A stretch of DNA of 64,000 nucleotides, taken from positions 656,487 through 720,486 of the forward strand of contig NZ_RCHR01000003.1 in NCBI RefSeq assembly GCF_003665065.1. Reading direction: 5' to 3'. The notes beneath the pieces are model-generated. The model saw nothing but the letters and a program-made list of their open reading frames with translations. It did no database searches and was not told where the DNA came from. The position numbers and the translations under genes were made by a program. Shown in pieces: positions 1-9,546 of this stretch (the stretch's first letter is position 1; each line of letters begins with the position of its first letter). This DNA is from Oceanobacillus piezotolerans. Its GTDB lineage: Bacteria; Bacillota; Bacilli; Bacillales; Amphibacillaceae.

Positions 1-3000
1 CAGTCTGAAGTCAATCTGCAATTCTTGCGTGCGGTTCAGGAGAAAGCGATTCCGTATGCAATAATTATCAATCAAATGGATAAACATGATGAGAATGAAT
101 TATCCTTTGAGGCGTTCGAGTCAAGTATTAACCGAACCTTTGAGCAGTGGAACATTCAACCTGAAAAGATTTATTATACTTCCTTGAAGGACCCGAATAT
201 CGCTCACAATCAGCTGGAAAAAGTAAAGAGTAAACTGAAATCTTTGATGACTGGCGTGCGAGAGGTAGAGATTGCCACCCCTTTACATCAGGTGATGAAA
301 GAACATAAGCACTATCTTATCCAGCAATACCAAGAACAATTCGGAGAAACCGATGACAGTGATGAATCTGCAGCTATCGATAACGAATACCATGATATTG
401 CTTCCGAATTAGAACGGCTGGAGCAGCTGCCGAGATTATTGGAAGAGGAATTCCTTCAGGAGCTCAATCAGACCCTAAGGAATGCTTATCTTATGCCTGC
501 AGCATTACGGGAGAGAGCAGAACAGTTCTTAGAATCACAGCAAAAAGGCTTTAAGGTCGGATTATTGGGGGCAAAGAAAAAGACGGAGGAAGAAATAGAT
601 AGACGAATAGAGGCATTTTTGACGCCTCTCCAAGAAAGTATTGAGTCAACCGTTCAATGGAAGTTACGTGAAAGGCTGGCAGAAGTCGCTGAAAAATATG
701 AAATAAAAGATGAAGCATCAAAGCAGCACATTCAAGAATTGGAAATCCGCTATACGAAAGAGCAGCTGCTGAAATTAGTAAAACCCGGTGCAAACCTTAA
801 TGGAGACTATGTCTTACATTACACCGATGAAATTGCAAACGATATTAAGCTGCAGTTTAAGCGGGAAGCTAGAAAGATTGTGGATGAATTACTACAGGCA
901 ATAAATAAAGAAAACGCGGGTAAAAAGCAGGAGTATATGAGGTTAAAAGAAAGCTTCCATGAGAAGCTGGCAGAAAAGCAAAAGAGAAATGAGGGCCATG
1001 AACGTTTACAGCAGCAAATCGAACAAATGAATGAAATTCTTATTTCAAGCGATTTTGATAACACTGGTGTAATCGAAATCCAGCAGCATATTGCCGAGAG
1101 GAATGCAAAAATCAAAGAGATCGACGTTTCCACATTGAACTGGGACAAGAAAGAAAATAATCAACAGCGGGAAGAATGGACGGAACAGCAACAGAACACT
1201 GCAACTACTTCATCAGAATCAACTCTGAAAGTGCTCGATAAAACGATCCAGGAAGTAGAAGGCTTATTAGGGTTTGATTCTTTAATAGAAGATTTAAAGG
1301 AGAAGAAAACACGCCTGTCCAACCGCAATTATACGATTGCGTTATTTGGTGCATTTAGTGCTGGAAAGTCATCTTTTGCAAATGCTTTAATAGGAGAAAA
1401 TGTGTTACCTGTATCACCTAATCCTACGACAGCTACCGTGAATCGTATTTGTCCGGTAACTAAGAAACAGCCACATGGCACAGTGGTTGTTACATTAAAG
1501 GATGAGAAGTCTTTAGCAGAGGATGTTATGCAGATCACAAAGCATTTCTCTCCGCCACAAGCTGATCTAAAAGGATTGCTAGACTGGGTCGTGAAGCAGG
1601 AATTAACAAGAGAGAAATCCCTTAATCAGATGTACCGCGCATATTTAACAGCTATGATTACTGGTTATCCAGTGATGGAAGAGCATATCGGTGCATCCAT
1701 CACGATTGAATTAACTGATTTTGCAACGTATGTAACCGACGAAACGAGGGCTTGTTATATTGCTTCCATGGATTTATATTACGATTCTGCGTTAACAAGG
1801 CAAGGAATTACACTAGTGGATACGCCTGGAGCGGATTCGGTTAATGCGAGACATACGAATGTTGCCTTTGAGTATATTAAGCACGCTGATGCGATTCTAT
1901 ATGTTACTTATTACAATCATGCTTTATCACGAGCGGACCGTGACTTTCTTACGCAGCTTGGAAGGGTAAAGGAATCTTTTCAATTAGATAAAATGTTCTT
2001 CATCGTGAATGCAGCTGATTTGGCTAAAAATGAGGAAGAGCTTCAATTGGTTGTATCCTATGTACAGGAGCAATTAGTGAAACTTGGTATTCGATTACCA
2101 AGGCTGTATCCATTATCCAGTAAGCGGTCTCTCCAAGAAAAACTGGATAGCAGTACGTTAAATGCACAAATGCAGGCATTCGAAGATCGCTTTTACCAAT
2201 TTATCCATCAAGACTTAATTGCACTGACACAACAAGCAGCGATGTGGGATATAAGCCGAACCTATCATGCATTGGTACGATTAATAGAATCTCTGAATCT
2301 CGATGAAAAGGCAAAAGAAGATAGAAAGCAGGACCTGCTTCTGAAGCAGAGAAGATTGGAGGAGTTTATTAAAACTGCAAGATCCTCTATCTTTCTTGAC
2401 CGGATTCATGATAAAATAGAAAAGCAACTCTTTTATGTATTAGAACGCCTTTCGATTCGATATCATGATATGTTTAAGGACTTTTTCAATCCTGCAACTA
2501 TTACAGAATCCGGCTCAATGGGCAAGGTCCAGGTGAGAAAAGCGATGGAAGAATTAACCGATTATATTGGTTATGAGCTCCTGCAAGAATTACAGGCTGT
2601 TGCTATTCGCGTCGAGACGTTTATGCAAGAGGAGGCGCAACGTTTTTATCAACTGTTTGTTACGGAAAGCAAGCAAACCGACGAAATTTTTGAACTGTCA
2701 AATTGGAGTGCTCCTGAAATACAGACACCTGACGTTGCACGAGCATTTGATAAGCTTGATTTTTCGATTTTTGACAAGGCTGTGGTGACATTTAAAGGAA
2801 CAAAATCCTTCTTTGAGAAAAATGAAAAAGAAAAAACAAAGGAGTTGTTCTTTGAGGCGCTGAAGCCTTTAGCAAAAGAATATATAGAAACTAACAGAGT
2901 GCATTTTACCAGTGAATATGGCGAGGCATGGGAATCTTTAGTTACTGGACTTAAAGGGTTCTCGGCAAATGCGATTAATAAGCTGGTAGCAAACAACATT

Positions 3001-3096
3001 GAAATGATGGGAACGAATTTAGATAAGGGCGCTTTACTTGAGAAGCAAACAATGATTCGCTCTATAATAAGAGAGCTTGGAATAGAGGAAGTGTAA
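1..3096 (+). CDS. dynA: Dynamin-like GTPase DynA, 5' end cut by the window
   Basis: Large bacterial dynamin made of two fused dynamin units, as in B. subtilis DynA (YpbR), which binds and tethers membranes and helps in membrane stress and division. The reading frame is open from base 1, so the true start lies upstream. The first unit has lost its P-loop, but its G4-like NQMD is visible at bases 70-81. The second unit has a P-loop (FGAFSAGKSS, about residue 440 of the visible part), a G3 DTPGADS near residue 600 and a G4-like VNAADL, followed by long helical stalk segments. It is followed after 3 bases by the exonuclease gene, as in B. subtilis ypbR-ypcP. Family assignment is firm; the missing N-terminus should be roughly 150-200 residues. 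Confidence 0.93.
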   Translation, partial: QSEVNLQFLRAVQEKAIPYAIIINQMDKHDENELSFEAFESSINRTFEQWNIQPEKIYYTSLKDPNIAHNQLEKVKSKLKSLMTGVREVEIATPLHQVMKEHKHYLIQQYQEQFGETDDSDESAAIDNEYHDIASELERLEQLPRLLEEEFLQELNQTLRNAYLMPAALRERAEQFLESQQKGFKVGLLGAKKKTEEEIDRRIEAFLTPLQESIESTVQWKLRERLAEVAEKYEIKDEASKQHIQELEIRYTKEQLLKLVKPGANLNGDYVLHYTDEIANDIKLQFKREARKIVDELLQAINKENAGKKQEYMRLKESFHEKLAEKQKRNEGHERLQQQIEQMNEILISSDFDNTGVIEIQQHIAERNAKIKEIDVSTLNWDKKENNQQREEWTEQQQNTATTSSESTLKVLDKTIQEVEGLLGFDSLIEDLKEKKTRLSNRNYTIALFGAFSAGKSSFANALIGENVLPVSPNPTTATVNRICPVTKKQPHGTVVVTLKDEKSLAEDVMQITKHFSPPQADLKGLLDWVVKQELTREKSLNQMYRAYLTAMITGYPVMEEHIGASITIELTDFATYVTDETRACYIASMDLYYDSALTRQGITLVDTPGADSVNARHTNVAFEYIKHADAILYVTYYNHALSRADRDFLTQLGRVKESFQLDKMFFIVNAADLAKNEEELQLVVSYVQEQLVKLGIRLPRLYPLSSKRSLQEKLDSSTLNAQMQAFEDRFYQFIHQDLIALTQQAAMWDISRTYHALVRLIESLNLDEKAKEDRKQDLLLKQRRLEEFIKTARSSIFLDRIHDKIEKQLFYVLERLSIRYHDMFKDFFNPATITESGSMGKVQVRKAMEELTDYIGYELLQELQAVAIRVETFMQEEAQRFYQLFVTESKQTDEIFELSNWSAPEIQTPDVARAFDKLDFSIFDKAVVTFKGTKSFFEKNEKEKTKELFFEALKPLAKEYIETNRVHFTSEYGEAWESLVTGLKGFSANAINKLVANNIEMMGTNLDKGALLEKQTMIRSIIRELGIEEV

Positions 3097-3099
3097 GTT

Positions 3100-3975
3100 A
3101 TGGAAAAAAATAGAGTATTACTGGTAGACGGAATGGCGCTTTTATTTAGAGGATTTTTTGCCACTTCTTTTCGTGGAAATTTTATGCTGACAAAATCTGG
3201 TGTTCCGACAAATGGAATCTATCAGTTTATGCGTTACTTTTTAGATGCAGTGGAAACCTTTGAACCAACACATACGATTTGCTGTTGGGATATGGGGAGC
3301 AAGACATTTCGTACGGAACTTTATCAGGATTATAAAGGGAACAGAGGAGAACCGCCTATCGAATTAATACCACAATTTGATCTGGTTAAAGAAGTAGTCG
3401 AAGCCTTTGATATGCCGAATATTGGTCTGGAGAATTTCGAAGCCGATGATTGCATTGGAACATTGGCGAAAGCTTACCGAGAAGAGCATGATGTGCTTAT
3501 CTTGACAGGTGATCAGGATATGCTTCAGCTTGTGGATGATGGAATTAAGGTTGCTATAATGAAAAAGGGCACGGGGAATTATGATGTCTTTACAGTAGAC
3601 AATTTCCTTGAGAAAAAAGGAATCACTCCAAGACAGGTCATTGATGTGAAAGGCTTAATGGGCGACTCTGCTGATAATTACCCTGGAGTAAAAGGAATCG
3701 GGGAGAAGACGGCTATTAAGCTTATTCAAGAGCACGAGTCCATTGACCAGCTGCTTGAAAACCTCGATAACTTGCCAAAAGGAGTACAAACGAAGATTAA
3801 AAATAATCTTGATATGCTCCATATGTCGAGGACTCTGGCTGAAATTAAATGCGACGTTCCTGTTCAATGTGCCATTGATGATGCTCTTTGGAATTATAAT
3901 GAAGAGAAGCTATTAAAGAAATTTGACGAGATGGAATTTAATCATCTCGCCAAATTGATAAGAACTACGGTTTAA
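3100..3975 (+). CDS. ypcP: 5'-3' exonuclease (PolI N-terminal domain type)
   Basis: Stand-alone relative of the 5'-nuclease domain of DNA polymerase I; in B. subtilis YpcP (ExoR) helps remove RNA primers and repair flaps. The 291 residues cover the whole domain: LLVDGMALLFR at the N-terminus gives the first metal aspartate, ENFEADDCIG and LTGDQDMLQL supply further acidic ligands, and GDSADNYPGVKGIGEKTA is the helix-3-turn-helix DNA-binding element. The start follows a GAGGAAG ribosome site. It sits 3 bases after dynA, suggesting co-transcription, and its 3' end overlaps the convergent dehydrogenase gene by 11 bases. The nuclease class is clear from sequence; the cellular role is taken from the family. 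Confidence 0.93.
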   Translation: MEKNRVLLVDGMALLFRGFFATSFRGNFMLTKSGVPTNGIYQFMRYFLDAVETFEPTHTICCWDMGSKTFRTELYQDYKGNRGEPPIELIPQFDLVKEVVEAFDMPNIGLENFEADDCIGTLAKAYREEHDVLILTGDQDMLQLVDDGIKVAIMKKGTGNYDVFTVDNFLEKKGITPRQVIDVKGLMGDSADNYPGVKGIGEKTAIKLIQEHESIDQLLENLDNLPKGVQTKIKNNLDMLHMSRTLAEIKCDVPVQCAIDDALWNYNEEKLLKKFDEMEFNHLAKLIRTTV

Positions 3976-5098
3976 GGACCACTTTAATACAGTTATCCTT
4001 TTTCTTCTGAAATAGATTATAGCCTTTTTCCGCTTCATGAAGTGGTAAGGTATGTGTAATAATATCTGTCGGGTCAAATTTCTCCTGAACGATTTGCTGA
4101 TAAAGCTCTGGCATGTAAGCACGTGCTGGAGCTTGTCCCATTTTCAGGGTAATGTTTCTAGCGAAAAAGGGACCAAGTGGAAACATGTTGTACAGGCCAC
4201 CGTAAACACCAGTAATTTGTACAGTTCCAGCTTTTTTCACGGCTTTGGTTGCGATTTGAATAGGTCCAATGGTACCTCCCTGAAGTTTTAACTTTTGCTC
4301 CACGAATTCAAGTGGTGACTTCTTCCCGTCCATACCTACACAATCAATAACAACATCAGCTCCACCTTTGGTCAATTCCTTTAACGTTTCCCCCATGTCA
4401 TCGTATTTGGTGAAATCATAAACCTCAGATTGATTAACCTTTCTGGCATGCTCTAATCGATAGTCAAAATAATCGATGGCAATCACACGTACTGCTCCCT
4501 TTCGCCAGGCGAATTTCTGAGCCATCAAACCTACTGGTCCACAGCCTAAAACGATAACCGTATCGCCTTCTTTTACTCCCGCATGTTCGACACTCCAATA
4601 AGCGGTTGGCAGTACATCGGATAAAAATAACAGCTTTTCATCCTCTAGTTCACAATCCTCTGGAATGACAAATGGCGTATAATTGCCAAATGGGACCCGC
4701 AAGTATTCTGCTTGTCCTCCAGGGTAATTTCCGAACTTCTCTGTATAGCCAAAGTATCCTCCAGAGTCATAGTGAGGGTTGGCATTATCGCATTGGCTTT
4801 CAATATGATTATGACAATACGGACAGTTGCCACAAGCGACAGTAAATGGGATAACGACCCTGTCGCCTTTTTTTACCTTCGTTACATCGGGACCAACTTC
4901 CTCCACAATGCCCATTGGCTCATGTCCAATAATATAGTCCTTTGGAATCGGCATATTTCCTTGGTATAAATGTAAATCAGAGCCGCAGATGGCTGTTGAA
5001 GTTATTTTTATAATGATATCATCTGCTGCTTTGATGACTGGATCTGCTACATTAGAAACCTCTACCTGGTATTTTCCTTGGTAAGTTACTGCTTTCAC
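3965..5098 (-). CDS. Zinc-dependent alcohol dehydrogenase (formaldehyde-dehydrogenase-like MDR)
   Basis: Medium-chain dehydrogenase/reductase that should oxidise an alcohol or hydroxymethyl adduct with NAD(P). Catalytic zinc ligands appear as C38 and H59-E60 (GHEP); four structural-zinc cysteines lie at C89, C92, C95 and C103; the Rossmann motif GCGPVGLMAQ is near residue 185. The length (377 aa) and the insert after the structural zinc loop fit the glutathione-independent formaldehyde dehydrogenase-like branch rather than short alcohol dehydrogenases. It is transcribed towards ypcP and overlaps its last bases. The exact substrate cannot be read from sequence. Confidence 0.88.
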   Translation of the reverse strand: MKAVTYQGKYQVEVSNVADPVIKAADDIIIKITSTAICGSDLHLYQGNMPIPKDYIIGHEPMGIVEEVGPDVTKVKKGDRVVIPFTVACGNCPYCHNHIESQCDNANPHYDSGGYFGYTEKFGNYPGGQAEYLRVPFGNYTPFVIPEDCELEDEKLLFLSDVLPTAYWSVEHAGVKEGDTVIVLGCGPVGLMAQKFAWRKGAVRVIAIDYFDYRLEHARKVNQSEVYDFTKYDDMGETLKELTKGGADVVIDCVGMDGKKSPLEFVEQKLKLQGGTIGPIQIATKAVKKAGTVQITGVYGGLYNMFPLGPFFARNITLKMGQAPARAYMPELYQQIVQEKFDPTDIITHTLPLHEAEKGYNLFQKKKDNCIKVVLKP

Positions 5099-5229
5099 CT
5101 AATTTTCGCCTCCTATTGTTCGTTGTCTTTAGAATTGCTTTTAACTGCAAATTTATGTATTTGGTTAGACTTTTTCCTGTTTCATCCATATACTATTTTG
5201 CAGATACAAAAAGGATAAGGGGGAAGCAT

Positions 5230-6084
5230 ATGATTCATGTATTTGTATATGGGACATTAATGCAAGGGGAACGGAATCACCATTTGCTAAAGTCGGCGAC
5301 CTGTGTCTATCGTGAAGCTTATGTTTTTGGGAAATTATTGGATACAGGATTTGGCTATCCTGCTTGGGTTTACGATAAGGATACATTTACTTATGGAGAG
5401 GTCTACGAGGTGGACAGTTCTATACTAAAAGAATTAGATCAATTGGAAGATTACAGGGAAGGCAGAGACCATAATTTATTTGAAAGAATAAAAATAACGG
5501 CTTATAACGATAGAGATGATCACATAGATTGTTATATCTATGCCGCTGGAGAGCGGTTAATGAATTCTACAATAGAAATTCCTCATGGAAATTGGAGTGT
5601 ATATAAATATTTACAAAAGAGTACCTACTACTATTTTGCATATGGATCTTGTATGGATCATGAACGCTTTAAGGAACATGGTGTAGACGCTTATTTTCAA
5701 TCCATTATTGGAAAAGGAATACTGCGGGATTATGGATTTCGTTTTTCACGGGAATCGCTTGATGGAGGAAAAGCGGATATTATTTCATCTCCAAAGGAAA
5801 TCGTGGAAGGGGTTATTTACAATGTTCCAAAGGAAGCACTGGATTATTTATACAAGAGAGAGGGAGTATTCTTTCAAAGTTATCGTCCGATTGTAGTGGA
5901 AGTAACTCTGAAAGATGAAAAGAGGTTACGAGTAATTACTTTTACAGGAGTGGAAAAATCACAAGAAACACCTCCAACAAAACATTATGCAGAGGAGATT
6001 TTCCGAGGAGCAAGCAACATTCTCAGCGATACTTATAGACAGAAATTGCAGGAACGCATCGATAGACTGGGTACTTCTAATTAA
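5230..6084 (+). CDS. ykqA: Double gamma-glutamylcyclotransferase-fold protein, YkqA type
   Basis: Two gamma-glutamylcyclotransferase-like domains in tandem: the N-terminal one opens with VFVYGTLMQGERNHH, the C-terminal one with YYFAYGSCMDHERF near residue 138. These YGT/YGS loops bind the glutamyl group in the family. The 284-residue length and duplication match B. subtilis YkqA. The ATG at 5230 is chosen because it follows AAGGGGGAAG; the frame extends upstream to 5116, but that part has no ribosome site and an unrelated sequence. The reaction is inferred from the fold; some members act in gamma-glutamyl or polyglutamate turnover and the substrate is unknown. Confidence 0.85.
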   Translation: MIHVFVYGTLMQGERNHHLLKSATCVYREAYVFGKLLDTGFGYPAWVYDKDTFTYGEVYEVDSSILKELDQLEDYREGRDHNLFERIKITAYNDRDDHIDCYIYAAGERLMNSTIEIPHGNWSVYKYLQKSTYYYFAYGSCMDHERFKEHGVDAYFQSIIGKGILRDYGFRFSRESLDGGKADIISSPKEIVEGVIYNVPKEALDYLYKREGVFFQSYRPIVVEVTLKDEKRLRVITFTGVEKSQETPPTKHYAEEIFRGASNILSDTYRQKLQERIDRLGTSN

Positions 6085-6183
6085 TAGAAACATCATGATC
6101 AAAGGGGTATAATAGTAGAAGCGATAATGATATAGCATTTCTATATGATTAATCAGAGAATGTGTTAGAAAGTAGGTATAAGA

Positions 6184-7107
6184 ATGAAAGTTGTAGACAA
6201 TATATCCGATTTAATTGGGGAAACTCCGATCGTGAAACTGAATAAAGTGGTCCCGGAAGATGCAGCAGAGGTCTATGTAAAACTGGAACTGTTTAATCCA
6301 AGTAAAAGTGTGAAAGACCGTGCGGCATTTAATATGATTCTGGAAGCTGAGCAACAAGGAGAATTAAAACCAGGAGCGACAATTATCGAACCCACAAGTG
6401 GCAATACGGGAATTGGACTTGCGATGAATGCGGCAGCACGTGGCTATAAGGCGATTTTAGTAATGCCAGATAACAGCACGATGGAAAGAAGAAATATTGT
6501 ACAGGCATATGGTGCGGAAGTGGTGCTTACACCAGCAGAGGAAAAGATGCCAGGATGTATTAGAAAAGCACTCCAGCTGCAAGAGCAAATTCCAGGCAGC
6601 TTTATTCCTCAGCAGTTTGAAAATAAAGCGAATCCAGATATTCACAGGACGACAACAGCACCAGAAATTTTGGAACAAATGGATCATGACTTAGACGCCT
6701 TTGTATGTACTGCTGGAACGGGTGGAACAGTTACTGGTACGGGGGAAACACTGAAAGAGAAGTTGCCAAACCTGCATGTAGCTGTTGTAGAACCAAAGGG
6801 TTCACCAGTATTATCTGGCGGTAAACCAGGAAAGCATATGCTTGTTGGAACGAGTCCGGGCTTTGTTCCTGACATACTAAACACGGATGTATACGATGAA
6901 ATCATTCAAATTGCGGATGAAGATGCGATTGATATGCTGCGTAAACTCGCACGTACAGAAGGCATTTTCATTGGACCTTCAGGGGCTGCCGCTGTGTTTG
7001 CTGCGATACAGGTAGCAAGAAAGCTAGGAAAAGGCAAGAAGGTAGTTTGCTTGGCACCTGATTCTGGAGAGCGCTACTTAAGTATGAATCTATTTGATGA
7101 GGAGTAA
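6184..7107 (+). CDS. cysK: Cysteine synthase (O-acetylserine sulfhydrylase)
   Basis: PLP enzyme of the cysteine synthase family, joining O-acetylserine with sulfide to give cysteine. The PLP lysine is K44 in NPSKSVKDRA, the substrate loop is EPTSGNTGIGLA (residues 69-80), and the phosphate-binding glycine loop is TAGTGGTVTGTG near residue 176. The 307 aa length is normal. A TATAAT lies at 6108-6113 upstream, but no convincing -35, T-box or S-box leader was found. The last bases carry the ribosome site for the DNA repair gene that follows, so the two are likely translationally coupled. A CysM or cystathionine-synthase-like specificity cannot be excluded. Confidence 0.9.
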   Translation: MKVVDNISDLIGETPIVKLNKVVPEDAAEVYVKLELFNPSKSVKDRAAFNMILEAEQQGELKPGATIIEPTSGNTGIGLAMNAAARGYKAILVMPDNSTMERRNIVQAYGAEVVLTPAEEKMPGCIRKALQLQEQIPGSFIPQQFENKANPDIHRTTTAPEILEQMDHDLDAFVCTAGTGGTVTGTGETLKEKLPNLHVAVVEPKGSPVLSGGKPGKHMLVGTSPGFVPDILNTDVYDEIIQIADEDAIDMLRKLARTEGIFIGPSGAAAVFAAIQVARKLGKGKKVVCLAPDSGERYLSMNLFDEE

Positions 7108-7111
7108 GTGG

Positions 7112-7786
7112 ATGACCATATCTGAAACTTACGTTGACATAATACTTTCCCTCTTTGAGTCAAATAGAAACGAAGAAAATGCGGTACCGATGGCTAAATA
7201 TATGCGCAACCGTTATCCCTTTTTAGGGATTAAAACACCACAAAGAAGAAATCTCATGAGGCAATTTTACAAAGAGACCAATATTTTGAAACAAGCCTTT
7301 CTCCCGGAATTTGTATGGGCATTATGGGAACTGGAGGAGCGGGAATATCAACAAGCTGCTCTAGATTACATGGATCGGATGCGTAAGAAGTTAGAACCAA
7401 CCCACATGCCGCTGATGGAGAAACTCATTACTACTAAATCCTGGTGGGACACTGTAGATGCCTTAGCCTCAAAGTCAATTGGCCATATTGCTGGAACCAA
7501 TCCAGAAGTAATTCCAGACTATATAGAAAAGTGGGCAACGAGCAGCAATATGTGGCTTAATCGAACAGCGATTCTCTTTCAATTAAAATACAAAGAGACC
7601 ACGGATGAAGCATTGCTCTATCGTTACATAGGCATCCATAACACCAGTAAGGAATTTTTCATCCAAAAAGCAATAGGCTGGGCACTAAGAGAATATTCAA
7701 AGACCAATCCAAACTCGGTGCGTTGTTTTATAAATGAAAGTCAACTTGCTGCATTGAGTGTACGAGAAGGTTCTAAATATATATAA
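7112..7786 (+). CDS. DNA alkylation repair protein (AlkD-like HEAT repeat)
   Basis: HEAT-repeat DNA glycosylase family (AlkC/AlkD; B. subtilis YhaZ is related), which removes alkylated purines without base flipping. The N-terminal YPFLGIKTPQRRNLMRQF and the middle LITTKSWWDTVDALASKSIG are family signatures; the conserved WD pair contributes to catalysis in AlkD. I take ATG 7112, seven bases after GAGGAG, rather than the TTG/ATG inside cysK. It is 224 aa, immediately downstream of cysK, and ends in a strong terminator, so the two probably form an operon. Confidence 0.85.
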   Translation: MTISETYVDIILSLFESNRNEENAVPMAKYMRNRYPFLGIKTPQRRNLMRQFYKETNILKQAFLPEFVWALWELEEREYQQAALDYMDRMRKKLEPTHMPLMEKLITTKSWWDTVDALASKSIGHIAGTNPEVIPDYIEKWATSSNMWLNRTAILFQLKYKETTDEALLYRYIGIHNTSKEFFIQKAIGWALREYSKTNPNSVRCFINESQLAALSVREGSKYI

Positions 7787-7792
7787 GACTAA

Positions 7793-7820
7793 AAAACTCG
7801 CTAATACAGCGAGTTTTTTT
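7793..7820 (+). terminator. Rho-independent terminator after alkylation repair gene
   Basis: Stem AACTCGCT/AGCGAGTT around a short loop (7796-7816) followed by a T run. It closes the cysK transcript. Confidence 0.9.
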
Positions 7821-7886
7821 ATTAAGATATATTTTCTTTATTTTCCAAATATGGTAAATTAAGTAGAGGGGGAAGGGGGAAAAAGA

Positions 7887-8318
7887 ATGATACGCAAAGC
7901 AACAGCCGAAGATATGGATGCACTCACATTTCTTATGGGGGAATTAGGCTATCCGACAACGAAGAAAGAAATGAGCAGGCGCTTTTATAATATAGAAGGA
8001 AGTGGCTGGTATAACACATTAGTGGCAGAAAGGGATGGAAAAGTGGTTGGGATGATTGGAATGATGCTTGGTATGCATTATGAAAAGAATGCCAATTATG
8101 TCAGAGTCGTTGCACTCATCGTCGAAAATAGTTACCGTAAACAAGGTATAGGTGCACAGCTATTAGATGCAGCAGAGCAATGGGGATTAGAGCACGATGC
8201 CATCACCCTTGTTTTAAATAGCGGGAATAGGAATGAACGCGAAGATGCGCACCGGTTTTATACCAATAAAGGTTTTGAGGGAAAAGCGACAGGATTTTAT
8301 AAATCATTAGTGAAATAA
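7887..8318 (+). CDS. GNAT family N-acetyltransferase
   Basis: Acetyl-CoA-dependent transferase of 143 aa covering one GNAT fold. Beta-4 (VRVVALIVENSYRKQGIGAQLLDAAEQW, near residues 75-100) carries the RxxGxG/A pyrophosphate-binding loop; the C-terminal HRFYTNKGFEGKATGFYK is the usual ending of the family. A GGGGGAAGGGGG ribosome site precedes the ATG. It has its own upstream gap and a hairpin behind it, so it is probably monocistronic. Substrate unknown. Confidence 0.85.
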   Translation: MIRKATAEDMDALTFLMGELGYPTTKKEMSRRFYNIEGSGWYNTLVAERDGKVVGMIGMMLGMHYEKNANYVRVVALIVENSYRKQGIGAQLLDAAEQWGLEHDAITLVLNSGNRNEREDAHRFYTNKGFEGKATGFYKSLVK

Positions 8319-8357
8319 AAGTCTGAAGTATGAACACGGTTCAGCACATAATATAAT

Positions 8358-8382
8358 AAGACGTGCAAGGTAAACACGTCTT
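8358..8382. terminator. Hairpin between convergent genes
   Basis: Perfect 8-bp stem AAGACGTG/CACGTCTT with a 9-base loop between the convergent GNAT and acyltransferase genes. T runs on either side are weak, so it may be a bidirectional terminator or only an RNA 3' end structure. Confidence 0.6.
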
Positions 8383-8393
8383 ACTTACAAATA

Positions 8394-9431
8394 CTACATA
8401 TTAACAAAAGGGGAATTCGTGTCGAGCTCTCCTTTTACTTTTTTCACTCGCAGTTCTTCTCCTTTAAGCCATTTTTGTAAATCAATAATGAATGGAGGAC
8501 GGTCTCCGCCAAGGGAATACCAAGCCTTCATTTCACGAGGGAAATAGGCAGAGGTATGCAGGGTTCCCGCCCATGCACCGTATTTTTTAGAGAATACTCC
8601 CTTGTCTGTATCGTTCATTAATCTATAGGCACTATATCCATCAGTGATTCCCTGTTGCTGTTGTTTAATTACACTTAGGCGGCTAATGGATTCGTCCATT
8701 TTATAACGATTTTCATCTGTTAATGTATCAAAATGATTGGTACAGGCATTATCACTTCGGGTTACAACGCTTCTGGGTGACGCTTCTACAATAATCGATT
8801 TTCCAGTCTGATCCATTATGACATAATTAAAGGAATGGCGGTGGGGAAGTTCTGTTAATAAATGGACTGCTTCTTCTATAGTTGCACAGGTTTCTAACAC
8901 AAGGCGAGCAACCATATTACAAACAAATCCATCCATCCCTTTTTTTCGATGAACAAAATTATAGCCCACTACAAGGCCTTTTTCATTCAAACCATCGGTT
9001 CTGCCAGTGATTTGCATCGTTGGCCCTAGACTTGCATAGCCTTGATCAGTTGGCTGGTAAAGCATATATCTGCCTTCATAGGTTTCTGGAGCATTATCAT
9101 AATTGCGAACGAGAGAATTAGAGGTTGTTATGATCGAGCAGCCACTTCTGCCATACTCTAAGTAATATCCCCCAAACTCTTTTAAGGCCTCTTCCCAAGG
9201 CATTTGCAGAGCATCACCTAATCCTTCCAGCTCTTCTAATATACTTGGATGAAAGGTCTGAAAAGCATCCATTGCCTTTGTGACATCTATTGTATAATTC
9301 TTTTTATTCCTGCCTGATTGCTTTCTGCGATTCGGTAGAATAGGGGATGTCCTAAGCCATTCCCCTTGTTTATATCCAAACTGATAATGATTCCCCCGAA
9401 AGGTGAACATATCGCTATATACTTGAATCAT
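8394..9431 (-). CDS. C45-type peptidase / acyl-CoA:6-APA acyltransferase-like Ntn hydrolase
   Basis: Ntn-hydrolase fold protein related to acyl-coenzyme A:6-aminopenicillanic acid acyltransferases (peptidase family C45). The likely nucleophile is C98 in GRSGCSIITT; the neighbouring RNYDNAPE loop and the later NEKGLVVGYNFVHRK match the family. In fungal AAT the nucleophile is freed by self-cleavage before Cys; here 97 residues precede it, consistent with an uncleaved or self-processed zymogen. 345 aa, no signal peptide seen. Its natural amide substrate is unknown. Confidence 0.8.
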   Translation of the reverse strand: MIQVYSDMFTFRGNHYQFGYKQGEWLRTSPILPNRRKQSGRNKKNYTIDVTKAMDAFQTFHPSILEELEGLGDALQMPWEEALKEFGGYYLEYGRSGCSIITTSNSLVRNYDNAPETYEGRYMLYQPTDQGYASLGPTMQITGRTDGLNEKGLVVGYNFVHRKKGMDGFVCNMVARLVLETCATIEEAVHLLTELPHRHSFNYVIMDQTGKSIIVEASPRSVVTRSDNACTNHFDTLTDENRYKMDESISRLSVIKQQQQGITDGYSAYRLMNDTDKGVFSKKYGAWAGTLHTSAYFPREMKAWYSLGGDRPPFIIDLQKWLKGEELRVKKVKGELDTNSPFVNM

Positions 9432-9546
9432 TCTTTTGCACCTCTCTTGTTGCTACTGTGATTGAAGTATATAAGATACAATAGAAAAAAGAAATGAATA
9501 CGAACTATATGCTATAATAATCGAAAAAACAGGAAAGAGTGAAAAA

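Noticed and set aside
2649..3164. Minus-strand frame of 171 codons across dynA and ypcP
   Set aside because: Antisense to two well-supported genes; no ribosome site.
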